Origin: a virus
Length of the DNA stretch: 64,000 nucleotides
Virus record (IMG/VR): IMGVR_UViG_3300009009_000002
Location: 1-64,000 of that record
Reading direction: 5' to 3' (one strand)
Positions 33,253 to 41,881 of this stretch are shown piece after piece. The notes under the pieces were generated by a model. It searched no databases, was not told the origin of the DNA, and saw nothing but the letters and a program-made list of their open reading frames with translations. Position 1 is the stretch's first letter, and the number at the start of each line of letters is the position of its first letter. A program made the position numbers and the translations under genes.

Positions 33253-33430
33253 AGGGCGACCCACCTGGAAAGGGTAGCGCCCAGGTAGTAATAAATAACT
33301 ATAGGTTGTAAGGAATCAATCGCGCTACCGGTGTACGAAGGTATACTGCCGACGACAGGATAATGAACCCTGCCAGTTGGACATTTTTTGGAGCTAACAC
33401 CATGTAGCCCTACAGGGGCTATATGGTGTT
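33253..33430 (+). ncRNA. Candidate structured phage RNA with pseudoknot
   Basis: The segment is clearly richer in G and C than its surroundings and has its own promoter motif and terminator. ACCTGG (33263-33268) pairs with CCAGGT (33281-33286). The loop GGTAGCGC (33273-33280) can pair with GCGCTACC (33322-33329), forming an H-type pseudoknot. An alternative hairpin GGGCG/CGCCC (33254-33258 with 33278-33282) would compete. A second hairpin closes on GAAG near 33336 (GTGTAC/GTATAC). It does not match 4.5S, 6S, RNase P, tmRNA or common riboswitches that I know. Function unknown. Confidence 0.6.
33396..33430 (+). terminator. Intrinsic terminator of the structured RNA
   Basis: 33396-33410 pairs with 33416-33430 over 15 bases (one G-U) around TACAG, followed by TTATGTTT. 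It ends the candidate RNA and precedes promoter copy 5. Confidence 0.8.
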
Positions 33431-33449
33431 TTATGTTTACCTTAAAAAA

Positions 33450-33467
33450 TAGCATAAGATATAAAAG
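33450..33467 (+). promoter_or_regulatory. Phage promoter motif, copy 5
   Basis: TAGCATAAGATATAAAAG lies 20 bases after the terminator and 53 bases before the ATG at 33520. Confidence 0.65.
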
Positions 33468-33519
33468 AAATAGTATTTATATTTTTAAAAATAAAATTTT
33501 ATGAAAGGGTGTTATTTTT

Positions 33520-34485
33520 ATGAACGAAAGATTACAAAGTATAATTGATTACACTAAAGATGCAAGTTTCAACTTTAACAAAGGAAACCATGAGTACCCA
33601 GGTCTTTTATTTAAGAGAAAGGAAACAGGAGTATCGATGTTAGCCATTTCAAAATGGTTTATCGCTGAAATGGAAAATACGGGCATTGAACCAGAAACTG
33701 AATTCTACAGTTTACATTATGGAAAATGGGTAAATCAGCATCCTTTTCCATGGAGTACAGATTATATGATAAGTGCATTTGATAGGTTTGAGATTATGGG
33801 TAAGTTCACTTTAAGGCTTAACAATGTTTTAAACCACATAATGCAGTTAGATAATTTTACTGAATGTAATGATGTGAAAGAAGAGTCAAGAATAATAATA
33901 TCAAGATATCAACCAGAGGAAAATCGTCAAATTATTAGCTTTAAAGATATTGGTGGAATACTACAATATAAAATTGATATACTTCCAAAGCCATTTGTAA
34001 TTTCAAATAATTCTGCTATTCCTCCTCAATACATAAAACCAGATACAAAGTATGTATGCGAGGTAATAGAAGAAAGAGAAGACGCTTATATTGTAAGCTG
34101 TTTGGAGCCATATGGAATAATAAGATTAGGTTTAAAGCATTCGCCTAAGGGATTTATACCTAGCGATATGGATGGAATAAATAGATTAAAAGGTATTCCT
34201 TTTAATTTAATACATTGCACAGATTTATTGGAGCCAAGAGACATAGATTTTCAGCCTATACATTTAAACTGTCTAATGTTCTTTCATTTAGCTAAAATGT
34301 TTACTATTTTAAATACAGAATTTATAGATGTATATTTTGGACCAGACCCAGGCAAAATAGATAGAGTTACTGGTAAAAAGCAGTTAGCTATAGTTATGCA
34401 CAATGTTAAAAAATCAAAAGATGAGCCAACAATAAGAATTGCAATGCAAAGCTTAAATCAAGACTATGGTCCTCAAAGGAGTTAA
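33520..34485 (+). CDS. Hypothetical protein (321 aa)
   Basis: The ATG at 33520 follows GAAAGGGTGTTATTTTT. It is an alpha/beta protein without Walker, zinc or HTH motifs. A beta-rich middle (KYVCEVIEEREDAYIVSC) might be an OB-like or barrel segment. It heads the operon that includes the QNELF family. A replication accessory role is possible by context only. Confidence 0.8.
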   Translation: MNERLQSIIDYTKDASFNFNKGNHEYPGLLFKRKETGVSMLAISKWFIAEMENTGIEPETEFYSLHYGKWVNQHPFPWSTDYMISAFDRFEIMGKFTLRLNNVLNHIMQLDNFTECNDVKEESRIIISRYQPEENRQIISFKDIGGILQYKIDILPKPFVISNNSAIPPQYIKPDTKYVCEVIEEREDAYIVSCLEPYGIIRLGLKHSPKGFIPSDMDGINRLKGIPFNLIHCTDLLEPRDIDFQPIHLNCLMFFHLAKMFTILNTEFIDVYFGPDPGKIDRVTGKKQLAIVMHNVKKSKDEPTIRIAMQSLNQDYGPQRS

Positions 34486-34497
34486 GGGGTGGTAATT

Positions 34498-34932
34498 TTG
34501 AATAGTATTGAAATTTTCAAAAATCGAATAAATAAGACTTACTCAAAAGTAACTTATGAATATTTACTCGACAATGTTCTTTATTCAAAAAAGAATCCTG
34601 TAAAGCTAAGAGAAAGAGTTAGAGAACTTTATTATGATTTATTAGAATTCTCTGACACTCCAGATATTTATAGGATGGCTGAAATGATAGACGATGAAAA
34701 TATATTTATAATTATAGAATTTTATAAAGATAAATATACAGAAGAGGAGATAGACAATGTAATAGCTAGTTATGACCATAATGTTGCTTGCATGTTAGAT
34801 GAGTGGATTTATGAAATACTTCAAGATTGGGGATATTCTTGTTCTGGAGACCCTTTTTATATTTTTGAAAATAAAAATAATATAAATTTAAATCTTGTAG
34901 CTCAGAATGAATTGTTTGAAGGTTTTGATTAG
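34498..34932 (+). CDS. QNELF-family protein 1 (144 aa)
   Basis: The TTG at 34498 follows AAGGGGTGGTAATT. The protein is acidic and helical. It ends in LVAQNELFEGFD; QNELF (codons 34903-34917) fits the QxxLF sliding-clamp-binding peptide. It is the first of five tandem relatives sharing a motif like DKYYELL..PDFSDLQEYI. Clamp binding is inferred from the peptide. Alternative: a simple conserved C-terminal interaction motif for another partner. Confidence 0.8.
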   Translation: MNSIEIFKNRINKTYSKVTYEYLLDNVLYSKKNPVKLRERVRELYYDLLEFSDTPDIYRMAEMIDDENIFIIIEFYKDKYTEEEIDNVIASYDHNVACMLDEWIYEILQDWGYSCSGDPFYIFENKNNINLNLVAQNELFEGFD

Positions 34933-34946
34933 AAAGTGGTGGTTTT

Positions 34947-35534
34947 ATGAATATAGTAAAGCAAGAAACTGGTTTAAAAAAATATAGCAATTATCAAGAA
35001 CACATAAATGCAATTCTGGAAAACATTATACTTTTAGATAGCCCAGAAGATAAAAAGCTTGTAATAGATAAATATTATGAGCTTTTGCATTCTAAAGAGA
35101 AATTGCCAGATTTTTCAGATTTACAAGAATATATTTTATATCATAATGAAGATATGTTCTGGGAAGCAGCAAATATAACATTCGCAAATGAGTATGATGG
35201 GCCTGATTTATTTAAAGATGAGTATGATGTTGATTCAACTATAGATGATATATCTTGGCACTACATGGAATGGATGGGATATTATCACTATGACATAGTT
35301 GCAAGGTTAGAGCACATATTAAGAGAAGAACGTCTTTCAGTAGCATTCACTGTTAATGATGAAATTTTTGAAAGTGAAAAATACTATGACCCTTGGCTTT
35401 ATGGTGATGTAACTTTCTTAATGTCTAGTTGTCAGAATGAATTATTTGAAGGATTCATAGATGATGGGTGTGCATCATATGGCAGTTATTTAATATATTA
35501 CGGTTCATATGAGGAAGGAGGTAAATCATGTTAG
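34947..35534 (+). CDS. QNELF-family protein 2 (195 aa)
   Basis: The ATG at 34947 follows GAAAGTGGTGGTTTT. It is acidic and helical; the family motif is VIDKYYELLHSKEKLPDFSDL. QNELFEGF (codons 35433-35447) is followed by a Gly/Tyr-rich tail of about 28 residues. The stop overlaps the next ATG region by seven bases. Function inferred as for the other family members. Confidence 0.8.
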   Translation: MNIVKQETGLKKYSNYQEHINAILENIILLDSPEDKKLVIDKYYELLHSKEKLPDFSDLQEYILYHNEDMFWEAANITFANEYDGPDLFKDEYDVDSTIDDISWHYMEWMGYYHYDIVARLEHILREERLSVAFTVNDEIFESEKYYDPWLYGDVTFLMSSCQNELFEGFIDDGCASYGSYLIYYGSYEEGGKSC

Positions 35535-36154
35535 ATATTGCAGTTAGAAATAATAGCTTAAATATTATTAATGATTCTTGGCAAGATGTAATTAGCAGTT
35601 TATTATTGGAGCTTATAATTTATAATCCGGCACCTTGTTATGAGGAAGAAAATAATAAAAAAATAATAGATGCATATTATAGAGCATTTGATATTCATGG
35701 AGGTAAAGTCGATATAGAAGATGTATTAAACGAAATATATGAATATAATTATGATATATTTATAAAAGTATCTGAGATTGAGGCAAGTTATGACCCAAAC
35801 TTTTTTACTAGAAAAGATGATCATTTATATGAATCTTTAAACGACAAAATAATAGATAGTGCCGAAGGTTGGAATGAATGTTATTACTACGATAACTTCT
35901 TATACTTAGATGATTATGTAAAAGCTTTATTCTACCAAAATAGATTCTTCTATCTAAATCCATATAGCTCATCAGACTATATATATTTTAATGATGAAAC
36001 AATAGTTTTTAATAATTGTCAAAATGAATTATTTGAAGATTTTGATAAAAATTATCTTGAGACACCCCACATTAGAAATGTAGATGATTTACCTCAAAGT
36101 ATTGAAATTCAAGATTATCTTGATAACTATCATAATTCATATGATGTAACATAA
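35528..36154 (+). CDS. QNELF-family protein 3 (208 aa)
   Basis: The ATG at 35528 follows GAAGGAGGTAAATC. Family motif IIDAYYRAFDIHGGKVDIEDV; QNELFEDF (codons 36020-36034) followed by an acidic 36-residue tail. It is the longest relative. It has no catalytic residues that I can recognise. Confidence 0.8.
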   Translation: MLDIAVRNNSLNIINDSWQDVISSLLLELIIYNPAPCYEEENNKKIIDAYYRAFDIHGGKVDIEDVLNEIYEYNYDIFIKVSEIEASYDPNFFTRKDDHLYESLNDKIIDSAEGWNECYYYDNFLYLDDYVKALFYQNRFFYLNPYSSSDYIYFNDETIVFNNCQNELFEDFDKNYLETPHIRNVDDLPQSIEIQDYLDNYHNSYDVT

Positions 36155-36169
36155 AGGAGTTGATTAAAA

Positions 36170-36508
36170 ATGAATAGTTTAGCAGTATATAATGAAAGCT
36201 CCTTATTATTTCATGAGTCATTCTACCCTTCCGATTTAGAGTACTATATTTTAAAAGCATATTCTGATGCAGTTCATGGAGCATATGAAGTGCCAGATTT
36301 CTTTGCTATTAATGAATTTTTTGATTATCATTTAAATTTTGCAAATAGGGATGTTTTTAATGTAGGCTCTTTCGGCTTGGATGTAAATAAATATGAAATG
36401 ACTTTTGAATTAATAGAAGAAACCCTAGATCTTATGAGAGCATCATTTGTAAATATGTTAGGAGAAGAATTAAATAATTGTCAGAATGAACTATTTGAGG
36501 AGGAGTAA
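36170..36508 (+). CDS. QNELF-family protein 4 (112 aa)
   Basis: The ATG at 36170 follows AAAGGAGTTGATTAAAA. The shorter relative keeps YYILKAYSDAVHGAYEVPDFF and ends directly in NCQNELFEEE (QNELF codons 36482-36496). The GGAGG coding for EEE is also the ribosome binding site of the next gene. Confidence 0.8.
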   Translation: MNSLAVYNESSLLFHESFYPSDLEYYILKAYSDAVHGAYEVPDFFAINEFFDYHLNFANRDVFNVGSFGLDVNKYEMTFELIEETLDLMRASFVNMLGEELNNCQNELFEEE

Positions 36509-36511
36509 ATT

Positions 36512-36826
36512 ATGAATGAAATTGTAGACAAGTTTATTATGAAAGCGTACTTTACAGTTCTTAGGAACTCTCAATTCCCACCTGTACCATCAGTTCTTTA
36601 TATGTTCAAAGATATTGTGGATAGAGATGCTGCAGATATAATATATCCAGATATTGATTTTAAAACAGTAAATGCTGAAGTTATTTTCGATGTACTTACA
36701 AGATACAGGTGTGCTCACAGTAATTTTGGTAATATATATTTTGACGCAAGAAATGTATTATTCTCAATTAATCCTTGCGACATAAATAAATTATTATTGC
36801 CTGAAAAAACTTCTATTAAACAATAA
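36512..36826 (+). CDS. QNELF-family relative lacking the motif (104 aa)
   Basis: The ATG at 36512 follows GAGGAGGAGTAAATT. VDKFIMKAYFTVLRNSQFPPVPSVLYMF aligns with the family core of its four upstream neighbours. The C-terminus has no QNELF; it ends in LPEKTSIKQ. It may be a truncated or diverged member. Confidence 0.75.
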   Translation: MNEIVDKFIMKAYFTVLRNSQFPPVPSVLYMFKDIVDRDAADIIYPDIDFKTVNAEVIFDVLTRYRCAHSNFGNIYFDARNVLFSINPCDINKLLLPEKTSIKQ

Positions 36827-36871
36827 GAGAGATTTTCTTTAAATTAGTATTTATTTATTAAAAAAAATGTG

Positions 36872-36880
36872 TGTTATAAT
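36872..36880 (+). promoter_or_regulatory. Extended -10 promoter before the primase-helicase
   Basis: TGTTATAAT is a perfect extended -10 element, with AT-rich DNA upstream and no clear -35. It lies 120 bases before the ATG at 37000. The same nine bases form the candidate leftward promoter at 4278-4286. Confidence 0.55.
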
Positions 36881-36940
36881 AATTTTATATTTTCTTAAAA
36901 GGGGCAATTAAAAAAAGAATAAAAACTTTAAATACTAATG

Positions 36941-36971
36941 AACATAGTACTTTTGCAAGAATTACTATGTT
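36941..36971 (+). terminator. Leader hairpin before the primase-helicase
   Basis: AACATAGTA (36941-36949) pairs with TACTATGTT (36963-36971), followed by TTATTTACC then a T7 run. It lies between the promoter at 36872 and the gene, so it may attenuate or end upstream transcription. The long loop makes it a weak terminator. Confidence 0.4.
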
Positions 36972-36999
36972 TTATTTACCATTTTTTTGGAGGTCATAT

Positions 37000-39900
37000 A
37001 TGAATAAACTAGAATGGTATGAACAAATTAATGACACTATAATTGGCGATATTGAAGAGTTTTATAGCAGTTTTTATTCAGGACAAGAAGTAAGTAAAGT
37101 TGGTTCAAGCTATAGACTTGAGCCATGTCCTATGTGCGGACACAGTAAATGTTGCACTGTTGGAGTTGCAGTTCATTGTTTTTCATGTAATTGGTCAGGA
37201 ACACATATCAATGCTTGGTATGATTATGCAACTACAGTTCTCGGAATATCATTGTTTGATGCCATTCAAAAATTATCAAAATTTGCAAAGCTTCCATTTC
37301 CAAGTGGGTCCAAAGAAGATTTTGAGAGGTATCAAAAATTTCAAAGAAAGCAGGCAATTCTAAAGTCAGCAGAGTCATTCTATCACGATCAGCTTCTAAA
37401 CTGTAATGAGAAATTTAAATTCAATGAGCAAGAATTAACTCCACTAAATTACCTGTTAACTATAAGAAAAAGAAAGATAGAATCATTAAAAGAATTTAAA
37501 GTTGGATTCTCATACAATTATAAACAATTAAGTAAAGACTTAAGGTCATCAGATTATTCAGATGATGAAATAAAAGAAGCTAAGATATGGGTACCTGAGG
37601 GATTATTTGTATTTTTCTATAAGCATCCAACAACAAAAAATATTATAAGGGTAAATACAAAAAATCCTTTTGAAATTAAAAATGTGGTTAGTGATGGACT
37701 TAAAAGAATAGAAACTGACGAAGTAATACAAGGTTTTTCAGTGGGAGAAAAAGCAATTTTATTCTCACCTAGATTCTCATTTAAAAAGCCATATGCAATA
37801 GTAGAAGGTGAACATGACATTATAAGTCTTACTGAGAATGGATGCGATAATGTATGTTGTATAGGTGGTAACTTAAAAAATGAAGCATATAACATATTAA
37901 ATAAAACTGAAAGCACTATATATGCTTTATTTGATAATGATAAGAAGGGTAGAGAATATGAGGTTAATCTAAATAAATTATTTCCTGAAAAAGATATAAG
38001 AAGTATAAGATTGCCTGATGAATATAAAGACCCTGATGAATATTTTAAAGCTAATCCTGAACCTATGCCTTGGACAGAAATAATTAAAGATGCAAAAATT
38101 TTAGATACTGAAGATTTCAAATGTCATCACAATAATATAGAATTTTGGGTGTGTGAAAATAGATTTAAAAAATTAACATTTGAAATAAAGGCTAAAACAG
38201 ATAAGAACTTTTTAGTGGGGCAAGTAAACTTATATGCTGACGGAAAACTTATCGACAGAGAAGATAATGTAGCTCTTATAAAATGTAAAACCAAAATGAA
38301 ACCCATGAACTTTATATTAAGTGATAAAATAGATGAATATTTCAACAGTGACTTAGATAATAAGGCCATTGAGGAGCTTATAGATATTTACTGGTATTCA
38401 TCTAGAAAACAAACTATTGAATCTATAATAGCAAAAAGAATATTTGAGTCTAACAATGATGAAGAAATAATAAATAGTATTAAAGTTAAAATGAAAAGCT
38501 ATGGAGTTGATAATAACGATATAGTAGACTCAATTTTAAAAGAAGTAAATGATATGCAAAATAAGTCTATTGCTAGATATTCAAATATTCCTAAAATAAA
38601 AATAAGTCAATATTTCAATGTGCGAAATAATGATGCATACTTTTATTTCAATTATGTTAAAGATGATGGCGGTGCAAGAAGAAAACTTCCATTCTTAATA
38701 AGAAATGATAAGGCCTTAATAAGACTTGATTTATTAAGAAGGAAAGATGAGCAATGTCTAATTTTAATTGATAATAAGTACGAACTTCCTTTAGAGGTAC
38801 CTAATGCATTATTTGATTTTGATGATTGTTCATTAACTCAAGATGTTGTGGAAGACTATATGGAAGGTGTTATTCCCAAAGATGAATTAGAGCCTGGATA
38901 TCTCATAAAACAAATAGAAAATTATGTAAAGAAATTTTATTGTGCTGAAAACGATAATGTATATAAGATTTTGGCACTTTATTGTTTTATGACTTATTTT
39001 TATGAATTATTTGGACAGATACCATATCTTCATTTACAAGGATTAAAAGGCTCAGGTAAATCAGTTTTAGATTCAATATTAAAAATGTTTTGTTTTAATG
39101 CTAAGCTAACTGTAAACATGTCAGATGCAGCACTTTTTAGAATGGCTTCAATTGAGGGTGGAACTATAATATTAGATGAAGTTGAAAACTTAACTGTAAA
39201 GTCTAAAGTTAATGATTCTATAATGGCATCAGTTTTAAAAGGTGGATACACAAGAGGCTTTCCTGTTTACAGAGTTAATCTTGAAAAAGGTATAAATGAT
39301 AAATTTGATTGTTTCTGCCCAAAGATAATATCTAATATAGAAGGATTAGAGTCTGTTATATGTGACAGATTTATAATGATTAACTCATATAAGATAAAAT
39401 CCTTGACTAACGAGACAAGGCTTGAAGACCCAAAGAATTACTATGCAGAATATGCTGACAAAGTAAAAGCTGTAACAGGCAGATGCTGCTTATCTGCTCT
39501 TGAGAATTTTCAAAAATTACATCAAATTTATAACTTAAATACCTTTGAAACATTAAACCCTAGACTTAGTCAGATATTAACTCCTGTACTTGCAATTGCA
39601 AAAATGGCAGATGAAAAAGAGAGAATGCAAACTAAAAAATCAATGGGTGAATACGAGAGGGCCCTTATGGAGTTTTATGAAACTAATATACAAAGAGATA
39701 AGCGTATAGTGAGAAATGATACTGTAGATGGTATATTAGAAGATATAATCCCTATAATAGCAATGGAGTTATATGGACTTATACCTGAAGCTAAAAGGGA
39801 ATATACTGTCACTCAGCACCATAAGTATAAAGAGGCTATTTCGTTTAATAGAAAAGAAGGGTGGTTCGAACTTAATATTCTTCATTTTAAATGTTTTATA

Positions 39901-40179
39901 GAGGAACATATGCCAGGAGATTCAGTGAATCCAAGAATGATTCCTAAGTGGGTTAAATCAGCTTTTAATATAAAGGAATCTGATATTAAAAGAAAAATGG
40001 TTACAATTGAAAATGAAGAACTATTAAAAGAATTTAAAGGTAACACTAAAACTAAAGTAAATGTTTATAGATTCTATTTTGACCAATATATCGGAAGTAA
40101 TTTTTTAATTGATACTGAAGATGAAATTGAAGATGATACTGAGGGTGAAGCTAAATCTATAGATGATAAGTTATTTTAA
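37000..40179 (+). CDS. Primase-helicase (CHC2 zinc, TOPRIM, AAA-type helicase)
   Basis: 1059 residues; the ATG at 37000 follows TTGGAGGTCATAT. A zinc finger near 42-65 (CPMCGHSKCC, HCFSCNWSG) and a TOPRIM domain near 265-345 (AIVEGEHDII, ALFDNDKKGREYE, DEYKDPDEYF) form a DnaG-type primase. A P-loop helicase follows: GLKGSGKSVLDSIL (Walker A near 680) and TIILDEVEN (Walker B near 722). The enzyme would unwind the template and lay primers for DnaE. It resembles large fused phage primase-helicases. The C-terminus is acidic and ends in DDKLF. Confidence 0.9.
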   Translation: MNKLEWYEQINDTIIGDIEEFYSSFYSGQEVSKVGSSYRLEPCPMCGHSKCCTVGVAVHCFSCNWSGTHINAWYDYATTVLGISLFDAIQKLSKFAKLPFPSGSKEDFERYQKFQRKQAILKSAESFYHDQLLNCNEKFKFNEQELTPLNYLLTIRKRKIESLKEFKVGFSYNYKQLSKDLRSSDYSDDEIKEAKIWVPEGLFVFFYKHPTTKNIIRVNTKNPFEIKNVVSDGLKRIETDEVIQGFSVGEKAILFSPRFSFKKPYAIVEGEHDIISLTENGCDNVCCIGGNLKNEAYNILNKTESTIYALFDNDKKGREYEVNLNKLFPEKDIRSIRLPDEYKDPDEYFKANPEPMPWTEIIKDAKILDTEDFKCHHNNIEFWVCENRFKKLTFEIKAKTDKNFLVGQVNLYADGKLIDREDNVALIKCKTKMKPMNFILSDKIDEYFNSDLDNKAIEELIDIYWYSSRKQTIESIIAKRIFESNNDEEIINSIKVKMKSYGVDNNDIVDSILKEVNDMQNKSIARYSNIPKIKISQYFNVRNNDAYFYFNYVKDDGGARRKLPFLIRNDKALIRLDLLRRKDEQCLILIDNKYELPLEVPNALFDFDDCSLTQDVVEDYMEGVIPKDELEPGYLIKQIENYVKKFYCAENDNVYKILALYCFMTYFYELFGQIPYLHLQGLKGSGKSVLDSILKMFCFNAKLTVNMSDAALFRMASIEGGTIILDEVENLTVKSKVNDSIMASVLKGGYTRGFPVYRVNLEKGINDKFDCFCPKIISNIEGLESVICDRFIMINSYKIKSLTNETRLEDPKNYYAEYADKVKAVTGRCCLSALENFQKLHQIYNLNTFETLNPRLSQILTPVLAIAKMADEKERMQTKKSMGEYERALMEFYETNIQRDKRIVRNDTVDGILEDIIPIIAMELYGLIPEAKREYTVTQHHKYKEAISFNRKEGWFELNILHFKCFIEEHMPGDSVNPRMIPKWVKSAFNIKESDIKRKMVTIENEELLKEFKGNTKTKVNVYRFYFDQYIGSNFLIDTEDEIEDDTEGEAKSIDDKLF

Positions 40180-40193
40180 AAAAAATCCAAATA

Positions 40194-40211
40194 TAGTATA
40201 AGTAATAAAAG
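40194..40211 (+). promoter_or_regulatory. Phage promoter motif, copy 6
   Basis: TAGTATAAGTAATAAAAG, identical to copy 3. It lies 63 bases before the ATG at 40274 and runs directly into a terminator hairpin. Confidence 0.65.
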
Positions 40212-40236
40212 CAGGTAAAGTATTTTTTTACTTGCT
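40210..40236 (+). terminator. Leader terminator after promoter copy 6
   Basis: AGCAGGTAAA pairs with TTTACTTGCT (one G-U), followed by TATTTTTTATT. It could end primase-helicase transcription and also attenuate the new transcript. Confidence 0.7.
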
Positions 40237-40273
40237 TATTTTTTATTCTAAAAAAAAGAGAGGGGTAAGTTTT

Positions 40274-40477
40274 ATGGATTTTAAAAGTATAGCAAAGGGT
40301 GCGGGTAAATTTGTTTTGGGTATAGGCTTTACAGGTATAAGTGCATTTGGGGTTTTTTGTGGTATTAAGTCTTGCAGTGATAGTGTTGACGACATGTTTG
40401 AATCTTTCAATGAAGATTTAGACGATGAAGATTTAGATGAAATGATTGACAATATAATCAACGAGGAGGAGGAATAG
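40274..40477 (+). CDS. Small membrane-associated acidic-tail protein (67 aa)
   Basis: The ATG at 40274 follows AGAGGGGTAAGTTTT. The N-terminal half is glycine-rich and hydrophobic (GKFVLGIGFTGISAFGVFCGI); the C-terminal half is strongly acidic (DEDLDEMIDNIINEEEE). It is probably one membrane segment. Function unknown. Confidence 0.75.
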   Translation: MDFKSIAKGAGKFVLGIGFTGISAFGVFCGIKSCSDSVDDMFESFNEDLDDEDLDEMIDNIINEEEE

Positions 40478-40479
40478 TT

Positions 40480-40620
40480 ATGAATGGGATGTTAAAGAAA
40501 GTTTTAAAAGCTTCGGCAAAGGCAGTAACTTATACTGCAACTGCTATACTAGCAGTTGGTCTAACTAAAGGTATCAACAATTTTATGGTTGATACAATCT
40601 TCGGTAAAGACGAAGATTAA
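40480..40620 (+). CDS. Small amphipathic or membrane protein (46 aa)
   Basis: The ATG at 40480 follows GAGGAGGAGGAATAGTT. A basic start (MLKKVLKASAKAV) is followed by an alanine-rich hydrophobic segment (TYTATAILAVGL) and a short acidic tail. It resembles its neighbours at 40274 and 40818. Function unknown. Confidence 0.65.
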   Translation: MNGMLKKVLKASAKAVTYTATAILAVGLTKGINNFMVDTIFGKDED

Positions 40621-40629
40621 ATATTTCAA

Positions 40630-40665
40630 TTAAAAGCAGTTAGCCCTTAAACTAACTGCTTTTAA
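40630..40665 (+). terminator. Intrinsic terminator
   Basis: 40630-40643 (TTAAAAGCAGTTAG) pairs perfectly with 40652-40665, followed by TATTTTTT. It ends the two-gene unit 40274-40620. Confidence 0.85.
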
Positions 40666-40682
40666 TATTTTTTAGAAAAAAC

Positions 40683-40700
40683 TAGCATAAGATATAAAAC
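40683..40700 (+). promoter_or_regulatory. Phage promoter motif, copy 7
   Basis: TAGCATAAGATATAAAAC lies just after a terminator and 118 bases before the ATG at 40818. No gene is seen in between. Confidence 0.6.
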
Positions 40701-40817
40701 AACAGAAGGGAGCTAAAAAAAACGTCATAAAAGAGAGGAGCTGAATAAAATCTTTAATAGAAATTGTTTGCAGTGATTAAGCTTTTAGTTGATATTAAAT
40801 TACAAAGGAGAAAAATC

Positions 40818-41006
40818 ATGGACAAAAAAGAATTGGGGAAAATAGGTTTAAAAGCTTTGAAGGCAATAGGTATAGTGGGGGCATGTGGTTTGGGAGGAGA
40901 GTATTTAAGGCAATTAGGAAAAGAATACTCGAAAGATGGAGTTAATCTTGGAAAGCAAGCATGCAACTATAGTTTTAATTTATTTAAAGATTTATTTGGA
41001 AAGTAG
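40818..41006 (+). CDS. Small glycine-rich amphipathic protein (62 aa)
   Basis: The ATG at 40818 follows AAAGGAGAAAAATC. KKELGKIGLKALKAIGIVGACGLGGEYL has the look of a short membrane-active helix. It is bounded by a promoter motif and a terminator, so it is a one-gene unit. Function unknown. Confidence 0.75.
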   Translation: MDKKELGKIGLKALKAIGIVGACGLGGEYLRQLGKEYSKDGVNLGKQACNYSFNLFKDLFGK

Positions 41007-41048
41007 ATAAGGGGTTTAATTTGATATTATATTATATTAGTTATTTTC

Positions 41049-41070
41049 AAACAAGTATTCATACTTGTTT
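41049..41070 (+). terminator. Intrinsic terminator
   Basis: AAACAAGTAT and ATACTTGTTT pair around a tight loop, followed by TTTATTTTT. It lies 27 bases before the next start, so it could be a terminator for 40818-41006 or a leader attenuator. Confidence 0.75.
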
Positions 41071-41097
41071 TTTATTTTTCGAGAAAGGAGAAAATTT

Positions 41098-41862
41098 ATG
41101 TTAATGTTATTTCATAAATTTATCAAAAGAGTTCCTTTTGATAAAATAGCTCCATTTAATAGTGAGGATTTACTTTTGATAATGTCCCCGAAAACTGCAA
41201 TAGTATTAAAATCTATAATGAATGATTTCAATGAGAGATTTTTAATTAAGGATATTATAATTAATAATAAAAAAGTTTTTGGAGAAAAAGATTTTAATGA
41301 AAGATGTAAAGATTTTGCAAACATAATGAGTTCAAGAATAGAAAGATACTTTGAATCTAATAAAAGTAAATATATTTTCTTTGATGAAGAGGAACAACTA
41401 TTTTTAAAAGATTTATTTCATAAAAATAGTTTATCTTGCATCGTTGAAGTTTATTTTAAAATAGACGATTCATTCCAAAAAGTGGATGTAGAAAAGATTA
41501 ATATAAATGATTTTAGATTAGTAAGAAGAGATCTATCTAAACTTGGAGTTATAGAGGCTATGAAAGTTGAGCGATACCACAATCTAATATCTAGGAAATC
41601 AGGCAGAGTCAATAGAAAAAAAGGATTCTTTAATTTTAATGATTTTATAAGTAATTCGGAGAAGTCAAAAATTGAAACATTAAAATTAATGTACCCTTCA
41701 TTAAGTGAGGTAAGCAGTAAAGAGGATTTCAAAGTTTGTTACAAAAAATTAGCAAAGAAATTTCATCCAGACTTAAACCCAGGAAAAGAAGAAAAGTTTA
41801 AAAGGATGAAGGATAATTTCGAGTACCTCAAAAAGACAAAGTGGCATAAAAATTTAAAATAA
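41098..41862 (+). CDS. Protein with C-terminal J domain (254 aa)
   Basis: The ATG at 41098 follows GAAAGGAGAAAATTT. Residues 1-190 are basic alpha/beta sequence of unknown type. The last 60 residues read LMYPSLSEVSSKEDFKVCYK, KLAKKFHPDLNPGKEE, KFKRMKDNFEYLKK, a J domain with the HPD loop. J domains stimulate DnaK-type chaperones, so the protein may recruit the host DnaK to phage replication or assembly. The N-terminal part would choose the client. Confidence 0.78.
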   Translation: MLMLFHKFIKRVPFDKIAPFNSEDLLLIMSPKTAIVLKSIMNDFNERFLIKDIIINNKKVFGEKDFNERCKDFANIMSSRIERYFESNKSKYIFFDEEEQLFLKDLFHKNSLSCIVEVYFKIDDSFQKVDVEKININDFRLVRRDLSKLGVIEAMKVERYHNLISRKSGRVNRKKGFFNFNDFISNSEKSKIETLKLMYPSLSEVSSKEDFKVCYKKLAKKFHPDLNPGKEEKFKRMKDNFEYLKKTKWHKNLK

Positions 41863-41881
41863 GGAGGGTGGTGTATTTTAA

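Noticed and set aside
33234-33455. Minus-strand open frame of 73 codons across the structured RNA
   Set aside because: No ribosome binding site; the terminator, promoter motif and pairing pattern explain the sequence better.
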